A stretch of 64,000 bases of DNA from Candidatus Lernaella stagnicola (GCA_030765525.1 JAVCCK010000010.1:310001-374000); one strand, 5' to 3'. Positions 8,195 to 19,106 are shown, counted from the first letter of the stretch. The notes: generated by a model not told the origin, from the letters alone. Translations and numbers: made by a program.

Positions 8195-9522
8195 TCGCCG
8201 GCCACCTCCCTCGCCAACGCGATGGCTCGTTCGGCTACGACGTCCATGTTCTCGTAACGGTACGCGCCGGTGCGGCCGGTTAGCCGCAGATTGGACAGCG
8301 CCGTTACCGACGCCAGCACTTCTTCCAACGGCCCTCGGAAGCCCACGCGAAACACGGGATACGCATTGGCCACGGCGATACTATCCCCGGCGATAACGCG
8401 GCCGCGCGGCACCAAGCCCACGGCGTCGAGATCGTCCGCGCACGCCGCGACCAATTCGTCCGCCTTGCGTCGCCAGATTTCGTCGCCCTCGTTGCAGAAG
8501 ACTTCCAGGCACAGGCTCGTGCGGCCCGGCGGCGCCATGCCGGGATCCCAATTGCGCGGCTCATGGCAGCGCCCGAAGCTCAGGTCGGATTCCGGGAAAT
8601 AGAGCCACGTGTCTTCGGTGACGCGCGGTTGATCGATGATGAGGAACACGCAACGCAATGATCGAAAGGACAACCGGCTCAGCGCTTGTTGCGGCGCGCC
8701 GGTCAAGCGCCCGATTTCGGTGAGCGGCATGGTGCTGACAACCAAGTCCGCGGCGAAACGCTTTTTCCCAACGAGAACGCTTTTCACTTTCCCGTCCGCC
8801 GTGTCGATCTGCGTGACGCGATGCCCGGTCAGCACCTTCCCGCCGCCCGCCCGGATGCGTTCGGCCAAGGTGTTGGCGATCACGCCGATGCCGCCGCGCG
8901 GATACCAGAACCGCGACGCGTAGGTTTTCGGCTTGCCGGCCGGACGCAGCGCCCGGAAGATCGCGTCGCCGAGTCCGAGCAGTTGAATGCGTTCGGCGGC
9001 CCATTCGGCGCTGATTTCGCGGCAGGGTATGCCCCACACTTTTTCGGAGTAGGGGCGAAAGTAGACTTCATACAACTCGCGCCCGAAGCGTCGTGTGACC
9101 CAATCTTCCAGCGACAAGTCGGATACGGTCGGGGCCAAGTGGGACCGGATCGCCGCGCCCGCGTAGTCCGTCAGCACCTTGGCCGCGCCTTTGAAGCCGA
9201 AGTTGCCAAGCGCATTGAGGGGCCGTAGCGGGTAGTCGAAAAAGCGTCCGTTGAGGCGAATCCGGCTTTTGCGGCCGATTTCGAGCAGGTTATCCCCGAG
9301 CAGACTGCGTAGCCACGTCATCATGTTCGGGTTTTCAGTAAAGAAGCGGTGGCCGCCCAAATCGAAGCCGGCGTCGTGGATCTGCACGTTGCGGGCCAGG
9401 CCGCCGACGACGGGTCCCGCTTCCAGAACGGTCACCTCCACGCCGCGGCGCGCCAGTTCATCGGCACAAGTCAGCCCAGCCAGGCCGCCGCCGAGGATCA
9501 ACACCGTTTTGGGTCGGGACAC
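8191..9522 (-). CDS. FAD-dependent amine-oxidase/UDP-galactopyranose-mutase-like protein
   Basis: The 443-residue protein has an N-terminal dinucleotide-binding motif LILGGGLAGLTCA (residues 8-20) and the flavin-superfamily segment VVGGLARN. DLGGHRFFTENPNM and FFDYPLRPLNAL are typical of amine-oxidase-like flavoproteins found in glycan clusters and distantly related to UDP-galactopyranose mutase. There is no signal peptide, so it is cytoplasmic. It sits between glycosyltransferases, with a 4-nt overlap downstream and a 9-nt gap upstream, which suggests it modifies a sugar or isoprenoid precursor used by this operon. The exact reaction is unknown. Confidence 0.7.
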   Translation of the reverse strand: MSRPKTVLILGGGLAGLTCADELARRGVEVTVLEAGPVVGGLARNVQIHDAGFDLGGHRFFTENPNMMTWLRSLLGDNLLEIGRKSRIRLNGRFFDYPLRPLNALGNFGFKGAAKVLTDYAGAAIRSHLAPTVSDLSLEDWVTRRFGRELYEVYFRPYSEKVWGIPCREISAEWAAERIQLLGLGDAIFRALRPAGKPKTYASRFWYPRGGIGVIANTLAERIRAGGGKVLTGHRVTQIDTADGKVKSVLVGKKRFAADLVVSTMPLTEIGRLTGAPQQALSRLSFRSLRCVFLIIDQPRVTEDTWLYFPESDLSFGRCHEPRNWDPGMAPPGRTSLCLEVFCNEGDEIWRRKADELVAACADDLDAVGLVPRGRVIAGDSIAVANAYPVFRVGFRGPLEEVLASVTALSNLRLTGRTGAYRYENMDVVAERAIALAREVAGE

Positions 9523-9531
9523 GCTAACTCC

Positions 9532-10407
9532 TCACAACGCCTTACGAATCGTGGGCCGCACGGACCGCCCCCGCCAGCCGTCCCACCAGCCCGCCAACAA
9601 GGCTCGCGCCGCGCGGTCGCCGGTGAGCGCAATCGGCGCATAGTATACCAGCGCCGCCGCCAGCGCCCAAATCAAGACGCGCCCGGCCACGCCCTGACGA
9701 CGCGCCGCCAAGACGCTGTTACGGCCGATGAAATACTGTTTGATGGTGTCGCGCTCGGCGTCGCCACGTGCACCACGATGCAAGACGACCGCCTGCGGCT
9801 CGACCCATACGGAGAACCCGGCCCGCGCCAGCCGCCAGCACAAATCGACTTCCTCGTGGTAGGCGAAAAGATTCCGGTCGAAACCGCCGACCCACCGCAC
9901 CGCCGCCACTCGCAGCAGCATCGCGGCGCCGTGGCCGTGATCCACCATCCGCGGCTGGTCTAGATGCACCGGATCGATGCCGCCCGCGCCCAGGGATGTC
10001 GTGAGCTTGTGGCGCAGATTGCGCCGTCCGCCGAGCCCGTCGAGCAAGTAAGGCTTGTCGGCCTGCAGCACCTTGGCGAACACGATCCCGGCTTCGCGCT
10101 TTGCGGCCAGCAAGTCGATCATTCGCGCCCCGCCGGCGGTGTCGAGTCGCGCATCCTGATTCAGCAGCAGCACGGCGTCCGCCCCCCGGGCCGCCGCCCA
10201 CTCGACGGCGTCCTGCGCCCCGCCGGCGAATCCGGTGTTTTCGTCGTGGCGGATCACGGCTCCCGATAGCGCCGCCGTCGAACCGTCGGTCGAGGCGTTG
10301 TCGATAACCACGACGCCGTCGTCGCCGCAAATCGCCGCCAGATCGGCCCACGCCCCCTGCAAATCCCCGCCGCCGTTGCGGGCGACAATCGCGCCGACGA
10401 CTTTCAT
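9532..10407 (-). CDS. GT2 family glycosyltransferase (rhamnosyltransferase-like)
   Basis: The 291-residue protein begins MKVVGAIVARNGG and has a GT-A fold: VVVIDNASTDGS (about 34-45), LLLNQDARLD as the DXD-like motif, and YHEEVDLCWRLARAG as the acceptor-side ED motif. A C-terminal hydrophobic stretch may associate with the membrane. The ATG at 10407 was chosen because it overlaps the upstream gene's stop by 4 nt and gives the canonical N-terminus; a longer open frame upstream has no glycosyltransferase features. Likely role: adding one sugar during surface polysaccharide or glycolipid assembly. Confidence 0.8.
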   Translation of the reverse strand: MKVVGAIVARNGGGDLQGAWADLAAICGDDGVVVIDNASTDGSTAALSGAVIRHDENTGFAGGAQDAVEWAAARGADAVLLLNQDARLDTAGGARMIDLLAAKREAGIVFAKVLQADKPYLLDGLGGRRNLRHKLTTSLGAGGIDPVHLDQPRMVDHGHGAAMLLRVAAVRWVGGFDRNLFAYHEEVDLCWRLARAGFSVWVEPQAVVLHRGARGDAERDTIKQYFIGRNSVLAARRQGVAGRVLIWALAAALVYYAPIALTGDRAARALLAGWWDGWRGRSVRPTIRKAL

Positions 10408-11678
10408 GGCGCTTCCTTTCGCTCGGCAACCCGCTGCGTCTTTCGCCACGGCAAGGGACGGTTCAGCACGTCGGCCGCCGCCGCCGCGGTGCTCGCCGCC
10501 AGGTCCACGGCCACCAACGCGAGCGCGACCGGCACCCGCGCCAGGCGCGCGCCGCGCCACCGGTCGGCATATAGGGCGAGCGCGATCTGCGCCAATGGCA
10601 GCGCCGCCCAGGCCGCCACGAACCACCACGGCAGCCACAACGAAGGAACGGCGGAGGCGGTTGCCGCGAGGGCCACGGCAGCCAGGAACGCGAGGCGGTC
10701 CAAATAACCGGCCGTAAACAGCAAGCGGTCGACGCTCGCGATTAAGTTCGGCGCGGTGATAAACAGCGCGTGTCCGTGATCGCGCATGACCCGGTGATAG
10801 CCACGCGCCCAGGCCGCGCGTTGCGTGCCGAGTGACGCCGCGTCGCGCGCGGGCAAGTGATGACACATCGCCGCCGGCGCCCAGGTGATACGCCGTCCGC
10901 CGACCAGCAGCCGTGCGGATAAATCGATATCTTCCAGGCGGTGTCCCGGCGTGAAGCGAAATTCTTCCAGCACCCCGCGTCGCAGCAGGTAGGCCGACCC
11001 GAGCAGCGACACCGTGCCGCCCAAACGCGCCGCGCCGGTCAGGGTAAGTCGTTGGTGAACCGCGGCCTCGATGGCGGCGAACACGCCGGCAAAGCGGGGA
11101 GTTTCCACCGGCAGCATGCGTCCGGCGACGGCGGCCGCGTCCGGTGTGAGGGCCGCGACCAGTTGAACCAGACAGTCGGGTTCCGGGCGCGCGTCGGCGT
11201 CAAACACGGCGACGACATCGGAGTCGCGCGCGGCGTCCAAACCGTCGTTGAGGGCCCCGCCCTTCCCGCCGAGGGCCTCGTCGCGCCGCAGGTTGGTGAT
11301 CCACGGGCGCGCGTCGGCGAAATCCCGGAGCAGGTCGCCGGTTTGATCGGCGGAGGCGTCGTCGACAAACATCACCTCAAGCCGATTGCGCGGATAGTCG
11401 ACGCGGTCCCAAGCGGCGAGCGTGGCGGGCAGAACGTCCTGCTCGTCGCGGCATGGGATCAAAACCGTCAGGCGTGGTCGAACGGCGGGTGGCGACGGCG
11501 CGGGCGGACGAGGGCCGAGCGCCGCGACGGTGAGCACGATGCGACGGATTGCCACGAGGGCCAGGTACGCCACGACGAGTACGTTGAGCGCCAAGGCCAC
11601 AGCGAGCAGCGCCCGGGTTCCGGCGAAGAAGCCCACGGCAAAAACGGCGAGAGCCAAGCCGATCAGGCGCCTTCGCAT
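10404..11678 (-). CDS. Membrane GT2 glycosyltransferase (processive-type)
   Basis: The 424-residue protein has two N-terminal membrane segments (residues about 5-50). A GT-A domain follows with VLIPCRDEQDVLP, VMFVDDASADQT, VFDADARPEPD and GHRLEDIDLSARL, plus a QRAAWARG segment at the position of the QxxRW motif. Three or more C-terminal membrane spans follow. This arrangement matches cellulose-synthase/hyaluronan-synthase-like or ceramide-glucosyltransferase-like GT2 enzymes. It overlaps the next GT2 by 4 nt and follows the DUF502 gene by 6 nt, so the genes form one leftward operon. Confidence 0.8.
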   Translation of the reverse strand: MRRRLIGLALAVFAVGFFAGTRALLAVALALNVLVVAYLALVAIRRIVLTVAALGPRPPAPSPPAVRPRLTVLIPCRDEQDVLPATLAAWDRVDYPRNRLEVMFVDDASADQTGDLLRDFADARPWITNLRRDEALGGKGGALNDGLDAARDSDVVAVFDADARPEPDCLVQLVAALTPDAAAVAGRMLPVETPRFAGVFAAIEAAVHQRLTLTGAARLGGTVSLLGSAYLLRRGVLEEFRFTPGHRLEDIDLSARLLVGGRRITWAPAAMCHHLPARDAASLGTQRAAWARGYHRVMRDHGHALFITAPNLIASVDRLLFTAGYLDRLAFLAAVALAATASAVPSLWLPWWFVAAWAALPLAQIALALYADRWRGARLARVPVALALVAVDLAASTAAAAADVLNRPLPWRKTQRVAERKEAP

Positions 11679-11684
11679 ACCGGC

Positions 11685-12395
11685 CTATTCCTCGGCCGGA
11701 GCGGGAGCCGGTGGTTGCACGGTCGGCGCCGGGACATCGGCGCGTTCGGGCGTGGAAATGCCGGCGGACATGATGAGGCGAAACGCCTCTTCGATCGACA
11801 GGTCCGTGTCGACGGCGTCTTCGATCGGCACGAGCAGGTAATACCCCGACGTGGGGTTGGGTGTAGTGGGCACGAACACCGACAAGCAGCGGCGACCGAT
11901 CACATTCGAGAGCAATTTGGTGTGCTCGGATGTAACGAAAGCCATGGAGTACAGGCCCGGGCGCGGATACTCGATGAGCACGACGCGGGAAAACTTATTG
12001 CCGTCGGTGGCGAAGAGGGAGGAGGTCAATTGCTTGGTCGCCACATAGACCGTGCGCACGAAGGGAATGCGTTCCAGAATGTTCTCGTACACGCGCACCA
12101 GTCGCTGGCCGATGAAGTTGCGAACCAAGAAGCCGACGATCAGCAGAAAAAGGATAAAGAGCGTCAAGCCGAACACGCCCGGGATATGAATTCCGAGGTA
12201 CGTTTCGGGGCGGTAGGCTTCGGGCAGCCACTTGATCATTCCGTCGGCGATTCTCAGCACCCACCGCAGCACGAGAATGGTAGTGCCGAGCGGCACGGTA
12301 ACCAGCAGCCCGGCGACTAGGTAGTTACGGACGTCGGTGCGCCAGTTACCGATCAGAAAGGAACGCTTGGGCGATTTGTGTTGCGAGTCCGGCAT
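11685..12395 (-). CDS. DUF502 family membrane protein
   Basis: The 236-residue protein has two hydrophobic segments (about 24-48 and 73-98) followed by a conserved soluble region (IPFVRTVYVATKQL, then VVLIEYPRPGLYSMAFVTS, FVPTTPNPTSGYY). This is the DUF502 pattern. The C-terminus is Pro/Ala-rich. The biochemical role of the family is not established. It is the first gene of the leftward glycosyltransferase operon and may be co-expressed with it, with only 6 nt to the next gene. Confidence 0.85.
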   Translation of the reverse strand: MPDSQHKSPKRSFLIGNWRTDVRNYLVAGLLVTVPLGTTILVLRWVLRIADGMIKWLPEAYRPETYLGIHIPGVFGLTLFILFLLIVGFLVRNFIGQRLVRVYENILERIPFVRTVYVATKQLTSSLFATDGNKFSRVVLIEYPRPGLYSMAFVTSEHTKLLSNVIGRRCLSVFVPTTPNPTSGYYLLVPIEDAVDTDLSIEEAFRLIMSAGISTPERADVPAPTVQPPAPAPAEE

Positions 12396-12522
12396 CGCGA
12401 TAGTCTCCCGGCCACATGGGTTGGTTCGGCTTTGCGTTTTATTGTGGAGCGCGTTGGGTCCGGGTGCAAGGGTTAAGGCCGCGGGCTTGCCGCGCGTAAC
12501 GTTCAGATGCTATCAAAACGCG

Positions 12523-13005
12523 ATGATCAACGATGTAATCATTCGAACGGCGGTGTGGTCCGACCTCGACGCCGTCACGGACATGTGGCGGCAGTTGATG
12601 GACCTGACGGCGATCTACAATCGGCGTTATCGCTTGCGCCCCGGCGCCCTGGATATGCAACGCGCGACGTTCGGCGATTACCTGCGGCGCACCGACGCGT
12701 ACATTGTTGTGGCGGAGTCGGAAAGCGACGGCCGCCTGCTGGCGTTTTCCAACGGCTTTATGACGGTGCCGTCCAAGACGTTCGCCCAGGCCATCATCGG
12801 CATTTTGGAGAATCTGTTCGTGATCGAAGATTATCGCCGGCAGCAGATCGGCCGCCGCACGGCTGAATACGCGATCGCGTGGCTGACCGAAAAGGGCGCG
12901 CACGAGATTTACGTCAACGTGATTCCGAGAAACGCCACATCGGTTCGCTTCTGGGACAAGATGGGGTTTGTCGTGCAGCGTTTGGCCATGACCCGGCAGA
13001 CGTAG
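12523..13005 (+). CDS. GNAT family N-acetyltransferase
   Basis: The 160-residue protein opens with IIRTAVWSDLDAVTDMWRQL. It contains the GNAT acetyl-CoA site as LFVIEDYRRQQIGRRTAEYAI (motif A, RxxGxG variant) and the motif-B tail VNVIPRNATSVRFWDKMGF. The ATG at 12523 was chosen because the protein then starts at the usual GNAT N-terminus, although no strong Shine-Dalgarno is present. The substrate is unknown. The next gene starts 14 nt after its stop. Confidence 0.85.
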   Translation: MINDVIIRTAVWSDLDAVTDMWRQLMDLTAIYNRRYRLRPGALDMQRATFGDYLRRTDAYIVVAESESDGRLLAFSNGFMTVPSKTFAQAIIGILENLFVIEDYRRQQIGRRTAEYAIAWLTEKGAHEIYVNVIPRNATSVRFWDKMGFVVQRLAMTRQT

Positions 13006-13018
13006 GAGAAATCGGCCC

Positions 13019-13447
13019 ATGTTCGTAGCTCGCTTTTTCGACGGACGCAACGTCGTTGTTTTCCATCCGCCCGAGTTGATCGTCTCGTTCGACGACCTCT
13101 TGGAACACCAGCTCCTTTTCGTGTGGGACGAACTGATGGACCCGCATCAGGTGTTCGAGCAAATCGGCCGCTACCCACCCTTCGCGCCGGCGACCCTACC
13201 CGACCACGCCCGCGTCGTTGAACGCGAGGGCGAAGCGCGCGTCTATCGCTTGATCGATTCCGAAGGCCAACTGGCCAACGGCTTCGTACTCTTAGGCCTC
13301 TCGGATAGTGAAATGGACGTGTTCGACCAATTCGAACAAGTGCCTATCCACCGCGTGCGTCACACCTGCCGCGTGCGGATCGGCGACTTGGAACGCGTCG
13401 CGGCGGTTCATTCAGGCGTCGGCTCGTATCTCGGCGACGCCGATTGA
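13019..13447 (+). CDS. Gamma-glutamylcyclotransferase (AIG2-like) fold protein
   Basis: The 142-residue protein contains LFVWDELMDPHQVFEQIG (a variant of the FVYGTLM start of GGCT-like domains). Further on are ANGFVLLGLSDSEMDVFDQFE and a repeated basic/valine strand (RVRHTCRVRIG) as in gamma-glutamylcyclotransferase/AIG2-like folds. About 30 extra residues precede the domain. It starts 14 nt after the GNAT stop behind TAGGAGA. It may cleave a gamma-glutamyl-amine bond; the divergent first motif makes activity uncertain. Confidence 0.55.
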   Translation: MFVARFFDGRNVVVFHPPELIVSFDDLLEHQLLFVWDELMDPHQVFEQIGRYPPFAPATLPDHARVVEREGEARVYRLIDSEGQLANGFVLLGLSDSEMDVFDQFEQVPIHRVRHTCRVRIGDLERVAAVHSGVGSYLGDAD

Positions 13448-13473
13448 CGACTGCGTGACGCTGCCGAACGCGG

Positions 13474-14448
13474 TCACGGCGATCGACCGACGACCTCGAT
13501 CAAGACGATCTCCGGCGGGCAAAACAATCGCACCTGCGGCGCCCAACGGCATTCCATCCCCACACCGGCGCTGATCATCGCCGTGGTATCCGCCACCTGA
13601 TACGCTCCCATTTCGAAGGTCTTGCCCATCAGATCCAGCGTGACAATCGCCCCGTAGCCGGGCAGGCGCACCTGGCCGCCGTGGGTGTGTCCAGCGAGGA
13701 AAAGATCCCACCCTTTTTCGGCGACCGAGGGCAGCAAACTCGGGAAGTGTTCCAGAAAAATTCCGAAGCGATCCGGCGCGCGGCGTGGTCGCAGATTCAT
13801 CGCGCGGCGGCGCGGGCTCGCGCCGAACAATTCCAGGGGTACGCCCGCTACGGTAAACAGCCGCGATTCGCTGTGCAGTATTTCGATGCCGATCGTTTCC
13901 AGTATCGCGTCGGCGGGCAGGCGACCGCCGTAGTTGCCGGGCACGGCGTACACCGGCACGTCGGGCAGCCGCAGCAAGAACGCCAAGAGCGCCGTGGGTG
14001 CGCCGGAGCAGAAGTTGCAGAGGTAGTCGCCGGTCAGCAAGACGATATCCGGCTGCAGGTCGACAACCGCTTCGGCGGTGCGCTCCAAATGTCGGAGGCG
14101 GTCGATTTGCGCGTGCAGATCCGTGACGTGGGCGACGCGTAGCGTGGTGCCGACGGGTAGTTTGGCGCTTTCCACACGCAAGCGCTTGAGTACCAGTTGC
14201 GTGGGCTCGACCCAGTATGCATAGGCGAACACCACGGCGTACACGGCGCAGAGGGCGAAGACGCCGCGCCGCAGCCAGCGACTCGGTCGGTCCTTTTTTC
14301 GCCACCCGAGAGATTCGGCGGCGATGCGAACGGCCAAGAAGGCCGCCGTCAACCAGAGGGCTGTCGAGCCGAGCAATACTACGGCCAAGCCGATCCATTC
14401 GGTGGGGCTCATTAGCTCGGCAAATTCCGTCCAAACTTCGTATGTCAT
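13474..14448 (-). CDS. Membrane-anchored metallophosphoesterase with altered GNH motif
   Basis: The 324-residue protein has two N-terminal membrane segments (about 13-38 and 60-80). A calcineurin-like phosphoesterase domain follows with VTDLHA, LLTGDYLCN and LAGHTHGGQ. The usual GNH(D/E) motif reads PGNYGGR, so the catalytic His and following acid are replaced. The ATG at 14448 was preferred over an upstream in-frame start at 14535, which would add an Arg-rich stretch before the first span. Relatives hydrolyse UDP-sugars, lipid phosphates or phosphodiesters. With the changed motif, activity may be reduced or redirected. Confidence 0.75.
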   Translation of the reverse strand: MTYEVWTEFAELMSPTEWIGLAVVLLGSTALWLTAAFLAVRIAAESLGWRKKDRPSRWLRRGVFALCAVYAVVFAYAYWVEPTQLVLKRLRVESAKLPVGTTLRVAHVTDLHAQIDRLRHLERTAEAVVDLQPDIVLLTGDYLCNFCSGAPTALLAFLLRLPDVPVYAVPGNYGGRLPADAILETIGIEILHSESRLFTVAGVPLELFGASPRRRAMNLRPRRAPDRFGIFLEHFPSLLPSVAEKGWDLFLAGHTHGGQVRLPGYGAIVTLDLMGKTFEMGAYQVADTTAMISAGVGMECRWAPQVRLFCPPEIVLIEVVGRSP

Positions 14449-14572
14449 GATCGCTCGCTGAAATCCCTTGGCCGTTTCGGTGTTGCGTTTATTCGCCCTA
14501 TGACGTGCCGCGCCGCTTGCCCGGTCCGGGGCCATATGTCATATTTCTTCTACCGATACCTGAAATGGAACG

Positions 14573-15448
14573 ATGACGAAAGAAGTAAAAGCACTCGCTG
14601 AACTCCGCGAACTCATAAAAACCCGGATCAGCAACCGTTTACGCGCCGGCAACCTGGAAGTTCCGGTGCTGCCCCACGTGGCGACGCAGGTTCTGTCGCT
14701 GACGAGCGATCCGAACGTGTCGGCGCGCGATTTCGTTGCGCTTCTCGAGAAAGATCAACAACTTTCGGCGCGTTTGCTGAAAATCGCCAACAGCCCTGTG
14801 TATGCCGGGCGGGTGAAGATCACCAGCATCCAACGCGCCGTGGTAACGGTGGGAATGGCGACGTTGCGGGATCTGGTGTTTTCCGTGGCGCTGGGCGAGC
14901 AGGTTTTTCGCTCCAAGCGTTTCGGCGATTCGATGGCCCGCGTGTGGGAGCACAGCCTTGCGGTCGCCTACATCGCGCAGGAGATCGCGCGCGTGCGGCG
15001 GCAGAGCGCCGAGCACGCTTTTCTAGCCGGTCTGATACACGACATCGGCAAGCCGCTCATCATCGAAACCGTTGAACGAATCGATCGCCAATTGGGCGGC
15101 GAGACGGCGGTCACCGAGGAAATGCTCGACGAAACCATGCGTGATTTTCACGCCCCGGTCGGGGGCTTGATGGCGAAGGTCTGGCGGTTTTCGGACGAGT
15201 TGCAGGATGCGATTCGCTTTCACCACCGCTACGAAGAGGCGGAATCCGGACAGCCGTTGGCGATTCTGATCAACGTCGCCAATGATTTCGCCAAGGCGTT
15301 AGGCTTCGACAGCTATGCCGAAGAACCCCCTTTCGACCTCATGGAACGGCCGGGTATTGCCGCGTTGGGCCTCTCGAAAAGCGACATTCAAAATCTACTC
15401 ACGACCTTGCCCAAAGTGACGCGTAGCCTCATTCAAAGCTTTCAATAA
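14573..15448 (+). CDS. HDOD domain protein
   Basis: The 291-residue cytoplasmic protein has an HDOD domain from about residue 25 to 225: VPVLPHVATQVLSLTSDP, then LEKDQQLSARLLKIANSP, ITSIQRAVVTVG, and a retained HDIGKPL (about 160). HDOD proteins generally act as signalling scaffolds rather than phosphodiesterases. No second domain is attached. It lies divergently from the metallophosphoesterase and upstream of an independent lipoprotein gene with its own promoter. Confidence 0.85.
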   Translation: MTKEVKALAELRELIKTRISNRLRAGNLEVPVLPHVATQVLSLTSDPNVSARDFVALLEKDQQLSARLLKIANSPVYAGRVKITSIQRAVVTVGMATLRDLVFSVALGEQVFRSKRFGDSMARVWEHSLAVAYIAQEIARVRRQSAEHAFLAGLIHDIGKPLIIETVERIDRQLGGETAVTEEMLDETMRDFHAPVGGLMAKVWRFSDELQDAIRFHHRYEEAESGQPLAILINVANDFAKALGFDSYAEEPPFDLMERPGIAALGLSKSDIQNLLTTLPKVTRSLIQSFQ

Positions 15449-15456
15449 ACCACTCG

Positions 15457-15486
15457 TTGGCATTTAGCGGGTTCTTTTCGTAAAAT
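15457..15486 (+). promoter_or_regulatory. Sigma-70-like promoter for the 15547 lipoprotein gene
   Basis: TTGGCA (15457-15462) and TAAAAT (15481-15486) are separated by 18 nt, each matching the consensus at 5 of 6 positions. The predicted start of transcription is about 50 nt before the coding start at 15547. Confidence 0.5.
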
Positions 15487-15546
15487 ACACGTAATCTTAT
15501 CGCCACGCTTGGCGCGGCGCAGGAAAGATGGAGAGTCATACGTGTA

Positions 15547-17166
<1,620 letters not shown>

Positions 17167-17173
17167 CGGAAAT

Positions 17174-17698
17174 TCAGGCGCGCGGGTCGGCCATGACCTT
17201 GTGGTAGGTGTCCGCTTCCCGCTGCGAAAAACAGCAAAAACGAACCTCATCGATCTCCGCCCCGCTTTCCAACACGACCGTGACGGTGTCAATCGCCACG
17301 CGGGCGGCCGCCTCGAGTGGGTAGCCGTACACGCCGGTGCTGATACAAGGGAAAGCGATGGTTCGCGCGCCGACGCGCTGCGCCTCTTCCAAACTGCGTC
17401 GGTAACACGAGGCCAGCAACTTGGGCTCACCGCGCCCGCCGCCTTTCCACACGGGTCCGACCGCATGAATGACGAACTTCGCCGGCAGGTTGTAACCCTT
17501 CGTGGTTTTGGCGTCGCCGGTTTCGCAGCCGCCGAGCATGCCGCATTCGGCCAGCAATTCCGGCCCGGCCGCGCGGTGGATCGCGCCGTCGACCCCGCCG
17601 CCGCCCAGCAGCGAAGTATTAGCCGCGTTGACGATGGCGTCGACGTCCTGAAACACCACGCCTTCGGGCACGAGCGTCATTTTTTCCCGCGCATTCAT
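17174..17698 (-). CDS. Macro domain protein (ADP-ribose/deacetylase type)
   Basis: The 174-residue protein is a single macro domain: [20 protein letters not shown] (about 19-38), [28 protein letters not shown] and [13 protein letters not shown]. These are the ADP-ribose-binding loops of the MacroD/YmdB type, so removal of ADP-ribose from proteins or hydrolysis of O-acetyl-ADP-ribose is expected. The ATG at 17698 overlaps the upstream lipoprotein gene's stop by 4 nt (ATGA), indicating coupled translation with a periplasmic lipoprotein. Confidence 0.9.
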   Translation of the reverse strand: MNAREKMTLVPEGVVFQDVDAIVNAANTSLLGGGGVDGAIHRAAGPELLAECGMLGGCETGDAKTTKGYNLPAKFVIHAVGPVWKGGGRGEPKLLASCYRRSLEEAQRVGARTIAFPCISTGVYGYPLEAAARVAIDTVTVVLESGAEIDEVRFCCFSQREADTYHKVMADPRA

Positions 17699-18324
17699 TT
17701 CGCTTCCTGCCGCACGCCTTCTAGTAACAAAACGGCGACGGTCTCGCCGGGATAGGCGTGCACCTCGGGCATTTTGGCGAACAGCCAACCCGACCATTCT
17801 TCTTTTCCCGGTTCCCGGATGACGACTTTGGCGGCCGGGTTTTTCGGCTCGGCGCCGTCGGTGGTGATCGCCTGGCCGGTCATCTTGAACGTGGGGACGA
17901 AAGCGACGACCTCGACCTCCAGCGGCGTTCCTTCAATTTTCGCCTTGGCGCCCACGGCGACTTCCAAGGGATTTCCCTCTTGTCCCTTCGGCCCCACGAC
18001 CAGCCGCACGCGCGGCCATTGGGCAGCGATTTCCGGCGGCACGTCGATCGGTCGTCCGGTCTTGAATTTGGCATCCATCCCCGTAGGCTTTTGGTGCGCC
18101 CCCACGAGGCGATCGAGTTCGGCGCAGCACTCGGCGCCCATAGCGCGGGAGTTTTCGTCGCAGCATTCCTGCAATTCAGCCACTTTTTTGGCGAGCTGTT
18201 TATCGCCGTGTTGAGTCGGCGGCTTGTCGCCCTGTTGAAGCGCGGCCAACTCGTCGGCTTGCTCCGCGGGCGTACAGGCGACAAACATCGTGATTACCAG
18301 TAACCACATCCAGGCGTGTTTCAT
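17695..18324 (-). CDS. DUF2155-like lipoprotein
   Basis: The 209-residue protein has a signal peptide with lipobox FVAC (Cys17). A helical, Cys-rich region follows ([15 protein letters not shown], about 53-67), then a C-terminal domain with [46 protein letters not shown]. This pattern is that of DUF2155-type periplasmic proteins. Function unknown. It is the first gene of a two-gene operon with the macro-domain gene. Confidence 0.7.
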   Translation of the reverse strand: MKHAWMWLLVITMFVACTPAEQADELAALQQGDKPPTQHGDKQLAKKVAELQECCDENSRAMGAECCAELDRLVGAHQKPTGMDAKFKTGRPIDVPPEIAAQWPRVRLVVGPKGQEGNPLEVAVGAKAKIEGTPLEVEVVAFVPTFKMTGQAITTDGAEPKNPAAKVVIREPGKEEWSGWLFAKMPEVHAYPGETVAVLLLEGVRQEAK

Positions 18325-18399
18325 GTCATCTCCTTATCGCCGCACATCATAGGAAAGGAGTTCGGCACTCACAAGAGAGCCGGAAAACTTGATTTTCGC

Positions 18400-18428
18400 T
18401 CGACAGGCCCTGCCCTCTTTTCTAGAGT
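18400..18428 (+). promoter_or_regulatory. Sigma-70-like promoter for secreted cyclophilin
   Basis: TCGACA (18400-18405) and TAGAGT (18423-18428) are spaced 17 nt. They sit about 30 nt before the ATG at 18460, which has its own AGGAGA. Confidence 0.4.
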
Positions 18429-18459
18429 AGGCGCTACATTCGTAACTAGGAGAGAAATT

Positions 18460-19056
18460 ATGAACCGCATACGTGTTGTATTCATATTGGGCTTGGCGGC
18501 CTTGTTGCTGTTGAGCGTTTCCGCATTGGCTGTAGCACAGAGCGGGAAGAAAACCGAGAAAGGGAAAACCATGCAGGACACGTTCGCTGAAATCGAAACG
18601 AATATGGGCACGATCAAAATCAAATTATTCACTGAGCGGGCCCCCATCACGACGCAGAATTTTATCGACCTGGCCACCAGTAAAAAAACCGGCAAGCCTT
18701 TCTATGACGGCGTGATCTTCCATCGCGTGATTCCGAGCTTCATGATTCAGGGCGGCGACCCGACCGGCACCGGCCGCGGCGGGCCCGGCTACCACATCGA
18801 CGACGAATTCCATCCGGACCTCAAGCACGACGGCCCCGGTATCCTGTCGATGGCCAACGCGGGCCCCAACACCGGCGGCAGCCAGTTTTTCATTACGGTG
18901 GGGGCAACATCCCACCTCGACGGACGGCACGCCGTGTTCGGTAAAGTCGTCGAAGGTATGGATGTCGTCACCGCGATTTCCACCGCGAAGGCCGGCCCCG
19001 GTGATCGCCCGCTTCAAGAGATCGTGATGAAATCGGTGAAGATCACTCACGAATAA
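18460..19056 (+). CDS. Secreted cyclophilin-type peptidyl-prolyl cis-trans isomerase
   Basis: The 198-residue protein has a signal peptide (residues 1-26, ending ALAVAQ) and a complete cyclophilin domain: [20 protein letters not shown] carries the catalytic Arg, with [28 protein letters not shown] and [11 protein letters not shown]. It is expected to catalyse prolyl isomerisation in the periplasm during protein folding. The ATG at 18460 follows AGGAGA. A Rho-independent terminator follows the stop. Confidence 0.9.
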   Translation: MNRIRVVFILGLAALLLLSVSALAVAQSGKKTEKGKTMQDTFAEIETNMGTIKIKLFTERAPITTQNFIDLATSKKTGKPFYDGVIFHRVIPSFMIQGGDPTGTGRGGPGYHIDDEFHPDLKHDGPGILSMANAGPNTGGSQFFITVGATSHLDGRHAVFGKVVEGMDVVTAISTAKAGPGDRPLQEIVMKSVKITHE

Positions 19057-19078
19057 ACCTCCTAAGAAGCGACTCCCC

Positions 19079-19106
19079 AAGCCCCGCCGTTGGCGGGGCT
19101 TTTTGT
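19079..19106 (+). terminator. Rho-independent terminator after the cyclophilin gene
   Basis: A GC stem AAGCCCCGCC / GGCGGGGCTT with loop GTT is followed by a T run, 22 nt after the cyclophilin stop. Confidence 0.85.

Noticed and set aside
12337-12522. N-terminal extension of the GNAT protein back to 12337
   Set aside because: The extra 62 residues have no GNAT similarity and lie in the divergent promoter region; the ATG at 12523 gives a normal start.
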